64,000 nucleotides of DNA. Origin: Pseudosulfitobacter koreensis (GTDB lineage: Bacteria > Pseudomonadota > Alphaproteobacteria > Rhodobacterales > Rhodobacteraceae). The notes beneath the pieces are model-generated. The model searched no databases. It saw only the letters and a list, made by a program, of their open reading frames with translations, and had not been told where the DNA came from. The position numbers and the translations under genes are program-made. The DNA is taken from contig NZ_JANKJG010000009.1 of NCBI RefSeq assembly GCF_024733015.1, positions 62,001 through 126,000 of the forward strand, read 5' to 3'. This document shows positions 1-8,739 of the stretch, piece after piece. How positions within the stretch are numbered: the stretch's first letter is position 1; the number at the start of each line of letters is the position of its first letter.

Positions 1-69
1 CTGACCGCAATGTTCGACCTGTCGGCGCCGTTCTGGCACGCGGGTGGCCAGGTGGCGGTATCCGCATGA
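1..69 (+). CDS. C-terminal fragment, possibly TagF-like (type VI secretion)
   Basis: Only the last 22 codons of an open frame are present, ending in TGA at 67-69. The tail reads roughly ...MFDLSAPFWHAGG..., and the stop overlaps the ATG of the PP2C phosphatase gene (ATGA), so the two are translationally coupled. In many type VI secretion loci a TagF/ImpM protein is encoded directly before a PppA-type PP2C phosphatase. That context, together with the kinase gene facing it, is why I suggest TagF. The fragment is too short to assign by sequence alone, so the family name is inference. Confidence 0.45.
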   Translation: MTAMFDLSAPFWHAGGQVAVSA

Positions 70-779
70 CCCATATCCGCTATTCCGCCACCACCCACGT
101 CGGCCACAAACGGAAAGTAAACGAGGACAGCATCCTGACCCTGCCGGATCAGCGGCTATGGGCAGTATCGGACGGCATGGGCGGACACGAGGCGGGTGAT
201 TTCGCCTCGCAGGTCGTGGTGGACAGAATTGCGATGATCGACCCTGACCTGCCCTCGGGCGAGTTGATCCGCGCCCTGCGCGAGGCGATCACAGGGGCCC
301 ATGACGCAATCCGCGCCGAAGCGGACGCACGTGGCAAGGGCACGATCGGGGCCACGGTCGTGACGCTGGCCGTCGCGGACAATCACTTTGCGGCGTTCTG
401 GGCGGGTGACAGCCGCCTCTACCGTTTGCAAAACAAACGGATCGAAATGCTGACCACCGATCACTCGATGGTCGCGGCCTTCGTGCTGGCAGGGCAGATG
501 ACCTGGGACGAGGCGGAACAGCATCCGCAGTCCAACGCCATCACCCGCGCGGTGGGCGTGGGCGAAACGCTGGAACTGGATAAGGTGCGCGGTGAGATCC
601 TGCCCGGCGATCGGTTCCTGCTGTGCTCTGACGGGCTGACGAAATATGCGACTTTCGACACTCTGGAGCGTGTCCTGTCGCGCGAACCCATCGAGACGGT
701 GGCAGATACGTTGCAACAGATCGCGCTGGATGGCGGCGGGGCAGACAATATCTCGATCATCGTGATCGACGCGCTTTAG
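66..779 (+). CDS. PP2C-family Ser/Thr protein phosphatase (PppA/Stp1-like)
   Basis: A 237-residue cytosolic metal-dependent protein phosphatase covering one PP2C domain with no membrane segment. Visible family motifs are NED at 19-21, DGMGG at 36-40 (metal-binding Asp), a GDSRLYR segment in the middle, CSDGLT near 190, and GGADN close to the C-terminus (second metal site). It removes phosphate from Ser/Thr residues, presumably on the target of the kinase encoded convergently just downstream, only 3 bp away. The start overlaps the preceding stop. A phosphatase and a membrane kinase next to a possible TagF gene match the threonine-phosphorylation switch of type VI secretion (PppA/PpkA). The enzyme class is clear; the T6SS role is inferred from context. 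Confidence 0.9.
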   Translation: MTHIRYSATTHVGHKRKVNEDSILTLPDQRLWAVSDGMGGHEAGDFASQVVVDRIAMIDPDLPSGELIRALREAITGAHDAIRAEADARGKGTIGATVVTLAVADNHFAAFWAGDSRLYRLQNKRIEMLTTDHSMVAAFVLAGQMTWDEAEQHPQSNAITRAVGVGETLELDKVRGEILPGDRFLLCSDGLTKYATFDTLERVLSREPIETVADTLQQIALDGGGADNISIIVIDAL

Positions 780-782
780 GCG

Positions 783-2939
783 TCACTCTTCCGTGGTCAG
801 CACCGCGGAATCCAGCGAGGTCACGGTCACATTGCTGGTGTCGCGTGCCGTGATCAGCGCTTCGGCATAGCTTTCGACCGATTCCGTCGTTGGGCGCAAT
901 TCGTCGAACAGCGGGCCATCGGAATGCAGGGCAATGATCTTGGATTTGCCCAGCACAGAGCCGTCGACGGTGAACGCCAGCTTGCCGCTGGTCTGCGCTT
1001 CGTCGAGGCCATAGGCGACGCGCACGAATCCGTCTTCGGCCTCTGCACGCAAGGCCGCAATGCTGTTGTCGGGGCGGGTCCGGTTGGGCAGCAGGTGGAA
1101 CACAATGCCCTGCACATCCACCACCGAGACCCACAGGTATCCCTCGGTCATGTCATCGGGCAGGCGAACATCGATGGTCGGGTTTTCGCCAACCTGATAG
1201 CGCCCGGCAAGGTTGTCTCCCGCGCGGTCGCCATAGCCAAGGCGGATGTCGAAACCGCCCGGACCGGCCTTGGGTAAAACGCCATCAATCCGGCATAGGC
1301 TGGGATTGAGAACCTCGCCCTCGACCCTGACTGGCCTGTCGCCTGCGATGTCGGAAATCGCCGCCTGCAACGCGGACCTGCTTGCTTCCTCGGCGAAGCG
1401 TCCGGTGACGATCACCCGGTCCTCAAGCGCATAGCCGACGGGCGGCGGTGACATCAGTTGCAGCGGGCCGCAATCGGCGCGGTCTTCCAGCAGCGGGCGC
1501 ACGTCGCCGGGCAGCAGGAACCGTGGCCCAAGCCCAATCTCGGCGGTGCCGGTGAACCCTTCGGGAAAGCCTGCCGCGAAGCTGGCCTGCACCGTGGCCT
1601 GTTCGTCACGGGTCGCGGCAAGGCCGGTCACCCTGGCCTGAGTGTCGGACACCGCGATGCGAAATTCCTCCAGCGGCAGGGCTGTTTCAACGATCTGCAA
1701 CAGCCCGGCGCCCCAGGTCGGCGGGATGTCACCGCTGGCCAGCGTCAGCTCCGCCGTGCCGCCCAGCCCCTCGATCCGCTCCGCCAAGGCCACTTCAACC
1801 TCGGTCGATGGCACGTTTCCCACCGCCTGCGCAGCGCCGCTCGGCGTCTTTTCGATGACCATTGCGTAGGGGGCGGCTACCGGATAGCGCGGCCCGATCA
1901 GCGCATCAAAGGCACCGCCAAAATAGGCGCCAACCCCCACGACCACCACAGCGACCAAGGCCAGAACCGGCAAGAGCGACCGCCGTTCGGGCGCGGCGTC
2001 CTTGGCGATCGCGGTCGTCACATCAGGGGCAAGGTGTGTGCTGCGGGCACTGACAGGCGCGATCACCGTCGCATCGTCCAGCATCGCCGTGATGGGGTCG
2101 TCCTCGCTCATACTATCAGGATTCTTGAACGCTTCCAAAAGCGCCTCGGCCGATTGGAACCGCAATTCAGGATTCGGCTCGCACATCCTGGCGATCAGGC
2201 GGCGCAGCGGGTCGGGCACCCCCTCAAGGTCCAGCGGCTCGGCCTTCTTCTGCACCACTTCCATCGGGTTCGCACCGATGTCCGGCTTCTTGCCGCGAAA
2301 GGTCGACAGCAGCAGCGCGCCCAATGAATAGATGTCGGACCGGGCATCGGTGTTGCCGCTCAGCTGTTCAGGCGCCGCATAGGCGTATTTTCCGGCGAAC
2401 TCGTTGCCGACGATGGTCTGCGCGCCGGGGTTTGTGTCCTTGGCGATGCCAAAGTCGATGATCACTGCCTGATCGGCCTTGTCGTTGCGCAGGATGATGT
2501 TGTCGGGCGACAGGTCGCGATGCACGATGTTGCGCCCGTGTGCTGCGATCAGACCCTCGCAGACGCGTTGGCCCACCACCATCAGCTCGCTCGCGCGCAT
2601 CCCGCCATCGGCCAGCTTGCGGTCAAGGCCGGGACCATCGACGTAATCCATCACCAGATAGACCACGCCATCGGGCATTCTCTGGGTGTCGAAGTAGCGT
2701 ACGACCGCTTCGTGCTGGATTTCTCGCACGTCTTCCTCGCGGGTCATCAGCACGAGAAAATCCTCGTTGCTGGCAAATTCCGCGCGCAGCGCCTTGACCG
2801 CCATAACGCGGCCCGAAATCTCGGATCGGGCCTTGTACACTTCCGATGTGCCGCCACGCCCCAGGATCGCCTCGATCCGGTAGGTATTGTTCAGCAGATC
2901 GCCGGGACTGAAAATATCGCCGGGCTGCGGCGCGGTCAT
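783..2939 (-). CDS. Membrane-anchored Ser/Thr protein kinase (PpkA-like)
   Basis: A 718-residue protein. Residues about 20-280 form a Hanks-type kinase: glycine-rich loop LGRGGTSEVY (26-35), catalytic Lys49 in AVKAL, HRDLSPDN catalytic loop, IDFGIAK metal-binding loop and APEQLSG. A single hydrophobic helix follows at about 322-345 (LLPVLALVAVVVVGVGAYF), then a periplasmic region of about 370 residues. Its last part (LWVSVVDVQGIVFHLLPN) resembles DUF4384-type domains attached to such kinases. I see no FHA or von Willebrand domain, unlike the classical Pseudomonas PpkA. The gene is convergent with the PP2C phosphatase and lies 36 bp downstream of the OmpA-like gene on the same strand. Kinase identity is certain; its target is unknown. 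Confidence 0.92.
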   Translation of the reverse strand: MTAPQPGDIFSPGDLLNNTYRIEAILGRGGTSEVYKARSEISGRVMAVKALRAEFASNEDFLVLMTREEDVREIQHEAVVRYFDTQRMPDGVVYLVMDYVDGPGLDRKLADGGMRASELMVVGQRVCEGLIAAHGRNIVHRDLSPDNIILRNDKADQAVIIDFGIAKDTNPGAQTIVGNEFAGKYAYAAPEQLSGNTDARSDIYSLGALLLSTFRGKKPDIGANPMEVVQKKAEPLDLEGVPDPLRRLIARMCEPNPELRFQSAEALLEAFKNPDSMSEDDPITAMLDDATVIAPVSARSTHLAPDVTTAIAKDAAPERRSLLPVLALVAVVVVGVGAYFGGAFDALIGPRYPVAAPYAMVIEKTPSGAAQAVGNVPSTEVEVALAERIEGLGGTAELTLASGDIPPTWGAGLLQIVETALPLEEFRIAVSDTQARVTGLAATRDEQATVQASFAAGFPEGFTGTAEIGLGPRFLLPGDVRPLLEDRADCGPLQLMSPPPVGYALEDRVIVTGRFAEEASRSALQAAISDIAGDRPVRVEGEVLNPSLCRIDGVLPKAGPGGFDIRLGYGDRAGDNLAGRYQVGENPTIDVRLPDDMTEGYLWVSVVDVQGIVFHLLPNRTRPDNSIAALRAEAEDGFVRVAYGLDEAQTSGKLAFTVDGSVLGKSKIIALHSDGPLFDELRPTTESVESYAEALITARDTSNVTVTSLDSAVLTTEE

Positions 2940-2975
2940 GCCGCACCGCCGTGGATCATCGGGTATGAACGCACC

Positions 2976-3557
2976 TTAGCTGAGCGCCTGAAATTCGACC
3001 CGCCGGTTCGCATCTGCAGCTGGGTCCGCCTTGTCGAGCAGAAATGCCTCGCCGACGCCAACTGCTTCCAGCCGCGCGGGCTCGATCCCGCAATCGGTCT
3101 CCAGATGGCGTTTAACCTCTTGCGCGCGCAACAGCGACAGCCGCTCGTTATAGCTTGCCGAGCCGCTGGAATCCGTGTGACCGACAATGCGGAACGCCCC
3201 GATATCGGCGCTTTGCATGACCTGGCACAATGTCGCCAGCTTGGGCTTCTGGTCGGCCCGCAAAGCAGAGCTGTCGAAATCGAAGCTGATCTGGATGCTG
3301 ACCTGATCCTCGGGCGCGAGCTCTACATAAGTTTCCTGCGCGGCAGTCCGTGCGGCGGCTGTGTCGTCGGCACCGGTGTTATCCTGCGCATTTGTCGGCG
3401 CAAGAACCAGACCGCGTGTTTTCTGCTTGTTGAAAAGCTCTTCAAGCTGCTCTGCGGACATCGTGCTTGCATCGCTGGATTGCGCAAATGCAGCCCCGCC
3501 AACCGCCGTGACCCCGGTCACCGCCAAGCCCAGAGCCAGGAAAAATTGCTTAAACAT
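2976..3557 (-). CDS. OmpA-family peptidoglycan-binding envelope protein
   Basis: A 193-residue secreted protein. The N-terminus (MFKQFFLALGLAVTGVTAVG, with AFAQ-S as a likely cleavage site) is a signal peptide. A low-complexity linker follows, then a C-terminal OmpA/MotB domain at about 85-193 with the family pattern FDFDSSALR, GHTDSSGSASYNERLS and NRRVEF. The domain typically binds the diaminopimelate side chain of peptidoglycan and tethers outer-membrane or secretion components. It is transcribed toward the kinase gene and may form an operon with it. In T6SS loci OmpA domains occur in TssL/TagL-like anchors, but no membrane helix other than the signal peptide is visible here, so a general envelope role is equally possible. 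Confidence 0.88.
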   Translation of the reverse strand: MFKQFFLALGLAVTGVTAVGGAAFAQSSDASTMSAEQLEELFNKQKTRGLVLAPTNAQDNTGADDTAAARTAAQETYVELAPEDQVSIQISFDFDSSALRADQKPKLATLCQVMQSADIGAFRIVGHTDSSGSASYNERLSLLRAQEVKRHLETDCGIEPARLEAVGVGEAFLLDKADPAADANRRVEFQALS

Positions 3558-3694
3558 TTATGACCCTTCCAATATCGGACAAGCGAAGGGTACACCAGCG
3601 CAGGGGCTGAAACAACGCTGTTGATGGGTCGCTTTGTTGACTTGGCAATGGCGGTGAACCAAGGTTGGCGCATTCAGGTCTTACAGGCATTTCC

Positions 3695-4576
3695 ATGGAC
3701 AATCGCATCATACCGGCAATCGTCAGCGTCATGGTGCTGATTCTTCTGGGCGTTGCCTTACTGGTCTGGATGCAGTTCCGTCCAGTCGCTGAAATTCGCT
3801 ATGACGTTGACGGTGATGCCGCGTTCTCCGGTCCTGCCGTCGACAGCGGTGCGCGGATCGAGATCGAAGGCCTGCGCGCTCAGCTCGAGGCATTGACCGA
3901 ACAGATGCAGCAACTTGAAAAGCAGATCGCCACGGTCGCCGCGAACGTCAACCGCGCGCCTGCCACCTCTGCGCCAGTCGTCGGTCAGGATCAGCCCGCG
4001 TTTCAAACCGACGGGCCAAACCAGATCATCGACGCCTATGCCCAGGTGGTGCTGATCGCCAACCGGCGCGAGCTTAACAAGGGTGTCAACATCGCCTCGC
4101 CGCGATACCTCGAAGGGGTGTTCGGCAAGCCCCGCGACGTTCTGACCGACAAATGCCAGGGCATGACCAACGAGCGTTTGGCGAGCAAGCTGGTCACGGC
4201 AGAGGTCGGCCCGATCCGGGTGACCATGCTGCAGCCCGCAATCGATTCGCTTGGCGTGGTGTTCGACAAGATCAAGGCCGCCGACAAGGATCTCTACGAC
4301 CGGATCAACACCGCCGGCGCGCTGTGCGTCCGCCACATCCGGGGCGCGCCAAACAGCACATCGACACATGCCTTTGGACTCTCTGTCGATCTCAACATTG
4401 ACGGCCGCCTGGATTCATTGGGCGATGGTCGAACCCAGCTGGGTCTGACAATTCTGGCCGATTTCTTCCGCAACGAAGGCTGGTATTGGGGCGCCGGTTT
4501 CGGGCGCGAAGACAGCATGCATTTCGAGGTAAGCCGGGACCTCGTGGAAAAATGGATCGCCGAAGGCAAGCTTTAG
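3695..4576 (+). CDS. Membrane-anchored M15-type peptidase / extensin-like protein
   Basis: A 293-residue protein starting at the ATG of MDNRIIPAIVS; an in-frame TTG lies 30 bp upstream but the ATG places the membrane helix at the very N-terminus. Residues about 5-25 form a transmembrane anchor, 50-80 a short coiled coil rich in Gln and Leu (LRAQLEALTEQMQQLEKQI), and the C-terminal half matches the zinc D-Ala-D-Ala carboxypeptidase/extensin-like M15 fold: STHAFGLSVDLN carries the first His and the Asp, and GREDSMHFEVS the last His. It probably trims peptide stems of peptidoglycan from the periplasmic face. It is divergent from the OmpA-like gene (137 bp apart). Proximity to secretion-like genes suggests local wall remodelling, but that is inference. 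Confidence 0.8.
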   Translation: MDNRIIPAIVSVMVLILLGVALLVWMQFRPVAEIRYDVDGDAAFSGPAVDSGARIEIEGLRAQLEALTEQMQQLEKQIATVAANVNRAPATSAPVVGQDQPAFQTDGPNQIIDAYAQVVLIANRRELNKGVNIASPRYLEGVFGKPRDVLTDKCQGMTNERLASKLVTAEVGPIRVTMLQPAIDSLGVVFDKIKAADKDLYDRINTAGALCVRHIRGAPNSTSTHAFGLSVDLNIDGRLDSLGDGRTQLGLTILADFFRNEGWYWGAGFGREDSMHFEVSRDLVEKWIAEGKL

Positions 4577-4639
4577 CCAATGCAGTGGCCCTGTGCGTGC
4601 CATCAGCCTGAGATGTGACCGTCCTTAAATGTAAGGGTC

Positions 4640-5056
4640 CTAAAACCCCGGCCACAGACCGGGCGATGATGCGATCTCCAGCAGGTGCCCATCGGGGTCG
4701 CGAAAGTAGATGCTTCGCCCGCCGCGTTTCCAGGTGGTTTGCCCTTCGATCTCGATGTCTTTCTCGCGCAGGTGATCCTCCCAGACCGTCAGCATCTCGT
4801 GCGTGGCACTGAATGCGATATGCAGTGGCCCCGTGCCGTCGTGGGGTGGAATGATGCCGTTTCCGGTGTCCACAGGCTCCAGCGTGCCGCCCCGGATGAA
4901 CAGCAGCAACACGCTGGCATCGTTGACATTATAGGCGCAGAGCCGGTCTGACTTCATCAGTGACGTAAGCTGAAGGACGTCTTCGTAAAAGGCGGTCGCG
5001 CGGTCCATATCATCGACATAGAGGGCGGTTTCGAGAATGGATTTGAAATCGGGCAT
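4640..5056 (-). CDS. VOC (glyoxalase/bleomycin-resistance) family protein
   Basis: A 138-residue cytosolic protein. I start it at the ATG of MPDFKSILETALYVDD (5056), which has GAGGAG upstream; an extension to 5143 lacks similar support. Paired beta-alpha-beta-beta-beta repeats are suggested by ALYVDDMDRATAFYEDVL in the first half and HIAFSATHEMLTVWEDHL in the second. The C-terminal GGRSIYFRDPDGHLLEI is the usual VOC metal-site ending with its Glu. Such proteins are lyases, dioxygenases or antibiotic-sequestering proteins; nothing here identifies the substrate. It is convergent with the M15-type gene and divergent from the deaminase gene. Confidence 0.88.
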   Translation of the reverse strand: MPDFKSILETALYVDDMDRATAFYEDVLQLTSLMKSDRLCAYNVNDASVLLLFIRGGTLEPVDTGNGIIPPHDGTGPLHIAFSATHEMLTVWEDHLREKDIEIEGQTTWKRGGRSIYFRDPDGHLLEIASSPGLWPGF

Positions 5057-5142
5057 AAGCTCCTCGTTGCGAAAACCATATGCCTTGGGAACCCCGCCCC
5101 GGCGCGAGGGGTTCCACCAGACGCGAAAGTGAGAGGAATTCA

Positions 5143-5616
5143 ATGCCCCGGTCAGATCAGGTTAGCGCGGCTGAGGCCCAAGTGCTGCAGGATGCGATAG
5201 AAAAGGCCATCGCCGCGCATCGCAGCAGCGGGCGCACGGGCATTGCAGCAGCTATCATGCGCGGGGATACCCTTGTGGGACTGGCCGAGAATGCAGTCTT
5301 TCAAGACTGCGATCCGACACGCCATGCGGAAATCGTCGTGATGGGCAAGGCGGCGGCGCAGCTTGGCACCACGGACCTCAGCGGGTGCACGCTGATTTCC
5401 ACGCTTCAACCCTGCGAGATGTGTCTGGCGGCGATGCGGTTTGCCGGGATCACGCGGGTGATCTTTGCCGCGCAGCAGGCCAATGTCGGGTCCAAGTATT
5501 TCATGTTCCCCAAGCTGACGATCACGGATTTCCAGGCCGCAGGCGAGGGGTTCACGCATATTGGCGGCGTGTCGGAACAGGACGTTCTTTACCTTTATGC
5601 CGATGGGGAAGAATAG
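5143..5616 (+). CDS. Nucleoside/cytidine-type zinc deaminase (TadA/guanine deaminase fold)
   Basis: A 157-residue protein beginning at the ATG preceded by GAGAGG. It has the CDA-superfamily zinc site: HAEIVVMGKAA (zinc His and proton-shuttle Glu) and LQPCEMCLAAM (PCxxC). The fold class includes tRNA adenosine deaminase, guanine deaminase and related nucleobase deaminases. The C-terminal part (GSKYFMFPKLTITDF) does not look like the classical TadA tail, so I favour a nucleoside or nucleobase deaminase over the essential tRNA enzyme. It is divergent from the VOC gene and ends 78 bp before the lipoprotein hydrolase pair. Deaminase chemistry is sure; the substrate is not. Confidence 0.85.
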   Translation: MPRSDQVSAAEAQVLQDAIEKAIAAHRSSGRTGIAAAIMRGDTLVGLAENAVFQDCDPTRHAEIVVMGKAAAQLGTTDLSGCTLISTLQPCEMCLAAMRFAGITRVIFAAQQANVGSKYFMFPKLTITDFQAAGEGFTHIGGVSEQDVLYLYADGEE

Positions 5617-5694
5617 CCGCCGAAAAGCAGCGTGAACGGCAGCGCTTAAATTTTTCCTAGATTGCCAGCTTTGAATCGGGGCAGTGTGTTGCCC

Positions 5695-6777
5695 ATGACG
5701 CGATTTCAATTCCTGCGCGCCTTATTTGCGCCCCTTCTGCTCTCTTTCTTCCTGGCAGGTTGCAGCGCCACTTTTGCAGAGTTCTGGGAACGGCCAGAGG
5801 TGAAGCTGACAGACCGCACGCCTCGTGACATCGAAATGCAGTTTCTGGGCGTGTCCAGCTTTTTGCTGCGTGACGGGGACATGCGGATCATGGTCGACGG
5901 CTTTGTCAGCCGTCCGAAGGCTGCGCTCGTCAGGTCGATCCAGCCGGACGCGGATGTGGTGGGGGCGATGGTTGAACGCCTGGGGCTTGCCACGCGCCAG
6001 TCCTGCGCAGAGCGACCTGTCGGCGCGGACAGGCTGGATGCGATCCTTGCGATGCATGGCCATTACGATCACGCGCTGGATACGCCGCTGATCGCCAGCA
6101 TGACCGGTGCCGAGCTTATCGCAGACCCGGTGGTGAGGGAAACCGCCGACCGCACCCGGCGTCTCTACCCTGAACTTTGCCCAGCTGAACGCGGCCCCGA
6201 CATCCGCGTTCAGGACGTCGGTGACCAGCAGGTCTTGTCTTACGGAGACATGACCCTGCGGCTGATCAAGGTGCCGCATTCCGACAATCCGGCCTCAAGG
6301 CTGCTGGAAGCACTGCCAAAGAATGACGATTGGATGTTCCCGACGCGCGCGAAGAACCTGAAGGAGGGCGCAGGCGTCGCGGTGCATATCACCACGCGGG
6401 GCGGCAATATCCTGATCGTGCCGACCGCGGGCCATATAAAGGATACGCTGAACCGCCCCGAATTCTCCGCAAAGATACTCTTTCTGGGGATTGGCGGGCT
6501 TGGCTGGGGGTCGCGTCGCGACGCGCTGGAGTATTTTCACGGCACGATTGTCGCCAGCGGTGCCAGATATGTGGTGCCGATCCACTGGGACAGACACGCG
6601 CCGCCGCTGGTTGCGGGCCAGGACGGGCTGCCCATCCCGCTTTATGAAAACCTCGACCGTTCCTTGGGGCTGCTCCAAGATTACGCCAATAAGCACCCGC
6701 AATTCGAACTTGTTTCCGTTCCGGTATTTACGCCTTTCAACCCATTTTCGTCCCTGTCAACCAAGGAGCGGCTCTAG
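5695..6777 (+). CDS. Metallo-beta-lactamase-fold lipoprotein (Lactamase_B_2 / NAPE-PLD-like)
   Basis: A 360-residue protein. The start is ATG at 5695, giving a lipoprotein signal MTRFQFLRALFAPLLLSFFL followed by the lipobox AGC; a TTG 33 bp upstream would spoil the signal. The mature protein has an MBL fold: FLGVSSFLLRDGDMRIMVDG near the N-terminus, the metal motif MHGHYDHALD (HxHxDH), PTAGHIKD and VPIHWDRHAPP for the remaining metal His residues. The FLGxSSFLL opening is typical of the Lactamase_B_2 branch, which contains UlaG- and NAPE-PLD-like hydrolases. Its TAG stop at 6775-6777 directly abuts the ATG of a phospholipase-like lipoprotein gene, implying a two-gene envelope lipid or ester hydrolase operon. 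The substrate is unknown. Confidence 0.85.
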   Translation: MTRFQFLRALFAPLLLSFFLAGCSATFAEFWERPEVKLTDRTPRDIEMQFLGVSSFLLRDGDMRIMVDGFVSRPKAALVRSIQPDADVVGAMVERLGLATRQSCAERPVGADRLDAILAMHGHYDHALDTPLIASMTGAELIADPVVRETADRTRRLYPELCPAERGPDIRVQDVGDQQVLSYGDMTLRLIKVPHSDNPASRLLEALPKNDDWMFPTRAKNLKEGAGVAVHITTRGGNILIVPTAGHIKDTLNRPEFSAKILFLGIGGLGWGSRRDALEYFHGTIVASGARYVVPIHWDRHAPPLVAGQDGLPIPLYENLDRSLGLLQDYANKHPQFELVSVPVFTPFNPFSSLSTKERL

Positions 6778-8727
6778 ATGCTCATCGCCTTTCTTCCACG
6801 ACATTTCACGCGATCCATTCTGTTCCTGGCTGTTCTTGCGTTGTCAGCATGCTCCGAAGATTGGCGCGACCAACACATGAACCCGAACGAGGCACCGTTC
6901 AGGGCAAAGTTCTGGCCGACACCGCAACTGGTCAGCCAGTATCCCGAAATGGCGGATGAGAAGATCAGCAAGCGGCCTTCGTTCGGCGTCGCTTTCCAGG
7001 GGGGCGGCAACCGAGCGGCACCCGCTACGCTGGGCCAGATCCGCGCGCTTCACGATCTCGGCTGGATCGGCGATGTGCGGTACATGTCCGCGATTTCGGG
7101 CGGCAGTTGGACGGCGATCCCCTATACCTATCTCAAGACGGGCCCGACCGTCACCGCAAGCGTCGAGGCCGAGGCCCGGTTTCTGGGGCAAAGCTACTCC
7201 CCCCAGGAGGTCGCGCGTTACCTTCCCGCACTCGCGCGTGACCCCGAAGGCAATGTCGCCCGCATGCTGTTTCCCGACACCTCCATGCTTGCCGCGATTT
7301 CCGACGGGGCGGTGCGCAACCGGATGATACGTGCATGGCTGCGCGGTCGGTTCGACGAAGCCTTTTCCGAGGTGCTCGAAGAGATCTATCTGGCGCCCTT
7401 TGGCCTTGGCCGATCAGACCCTGCGCAGCCTGACAGCCTGTTCACTTGGCGCGAGGACGATCTTGACCACATTCGCCAAAGCGGGCGCGATCTGGAGGGC
7501 ATCAAGGTTCACATTGTCGAGCGGGATCGGCCCTATCTGATCGTGGGCGGTGTGCTTTTGACCCGGCGCACCAACATCCGGGCACAGCATAAATTCCGCT
7601 CGGAAATGACCCCGCTCTATTCCGGCGTGCCGCGTGCATTGCTGGGCGACAAGACCAAGCGCCTTGTGGGCGGCGGCTTTGTGGAAAGCCACGGCTATGA
7701 CCATCCCACGCGGACAGTGATACGGGACGCGGGAAAGACCGAGTTGATCCTTGTCAGTCCGCAGTTCGGCAACAAGACGGACCCGGCGCGTCTGAACTTT
7801 TCACTGGCCAATGTCGCCGCCGTTTCGGGTGCGGCACCGGTAGAGACGATCGTGACCAAGCCGCCGTCGGCTGTGGTTCTCTCCAACTTCGGATTCCCCG
7901 AGCATTTCGTGCCCATCGACCAGAAACAGGTGCCCTTCGCCAAAGCCTTCGCGCGGCCGGGCGAGTTCTATCAAAAGGAATGGTCCCACGGGGATGGCGG
8001 TCACGAAGACAATATGGGCCTTGCGCCGCTTCTGGCGCGCCAGGTCGAAAACATCATCGTCTTTGCCAACTCTCTTGCGCCGCTCGACAAGGATTCCATC
8101 AAAAAGTGCAGCAATTTGACAGACACGCTGACGCAATTGTCGGCACTTGATGAGCGGGATCAGGATCACTGCATCACCAAGATGATCGGCGACGACATTG
8201 CCAGCTTTTTTCTTGAAACGCCTGCGCACGGGCACAACAAAAGCCTGAGATTGCGCGAAACCCAAGCGGCGCACGGCAACGATGATCTGCGCCCGCTTCG
8301 TGATCTGGTAACCGTAGCCAAAGACCTCGAGGATGATCGGCTGAGCTGCAAGCGCTATGATTACCATCCGTCCACAGCCATGGTTGGCGTGCCCTATTCA
8401 CCGACGATCTGCATTGCCTATTTGGGGTTTGAACCCGAATGGATTGATGCGGTGGTGCAGGCAGGCGAGGCGGCCGGGGAAGACGCCAAAAAGAGCATCA
8501 TGCGCACCCTCGAAGTTGACGCAAACGGCGATCCGGGGAGAACTTCGGGCTTGGGATCTAACGGATTTCCGCATATCGGGACGTTTTTCGATCAGGGACT
8601 GTGGTTTATCAACACCGCGCGGGCACGGCTGTTTGCCCTGTCGAACCTCACGTCTTGGACCCTGAAAGAGCGTCATGCCGCCACCATCAGGGAAGCATTC
8701 AGCGAAAACGGTCTGCACCTGCGTTAG
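6778..8727 (+). CDS. cPLA2 / phospholipase B-like patatin-superfamily lipoprotein
   Basis: A 649-residue protein with a lipoprotein signal (FLAVLALSAC lipobox). Catalytic features resemble the eukaryotic cytosolic PLA2 / fungal phospholipase B group: an oxyanion loop FQGGGNRAAPATLGQ, the nucleophile elbow MSAISGGSWTA (GxSGGS), and a late Asp motif WSHGDGGHEDNMGLAPLL resembling the DGGE-D-N-P motif of PLB enzymes. It is therefore predicted to cleave acyl esters of phospholipids or lysophospholipids at the periplasmic face of a membrane. There is no gap to the preceding MBL lipoprotein gene, so expression should be coupled. Length is close to fungal PLB (about 600-650). Assignment rests on motifs only; the middle region (residues about 200-380) I do not recognise. 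Confidence 0.78.
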   Translation: MLIAFLPRHFTRSILFLAVLALSACSEDWRDQHMNPNEAPFRAKFWPTPQLVSQYPEMADEKISKRPSFGVAFQGGGNRAAPATLGQIRALHDLGWIGDVRYMSAISGGSWTAIPYTYLKTGPTVTASVEAEARFLGQSYSPQEVARYLPALARDPEGNVARMLFPDTSMLAAISDGAVRNRMIRAWLRGRFDEAFSEVLEEIYLAPFGLGRSDPAQPDSLFTWREDDLDHIRQSGRDLEGIKVHIVERDRPYLIVGGVLLTRRTNIRAQHKFRSEMTPLYSGVPRALLGDKTKRLVGGGFVESHGYDHPTRTVIRDAGKTELILVSPQFGNKTDPARLNFSLANVAAVSGAAPVETIVTKPPSAVVLSNFGFPEHFVPIDQKQVPFAKAFARPGEFYQKEWSHGDGGHEDNMGLAPLLARQVENIIVFANSLAPLDKDSIKKCSNLTDTLTQLSALDERDQDHCITKMIGDDIASFFLETPAHGHNKSLRLRETQAAHGNDDLRPLRDLVTVAKDLEDDRLSCKRYDYHPSTAMVGVPYSPTICIAYLGFEPEWIDAVVQAGEAAGEDAKKSIMRTLEVDANGDPGRTSGLGSNGFPHIGTFFDQGLWFINTARARLFALSNLTSWTLKERHAATIREAFSENGLHLR

Positions 8728-8739
8728 CCGTGCCCGGCT

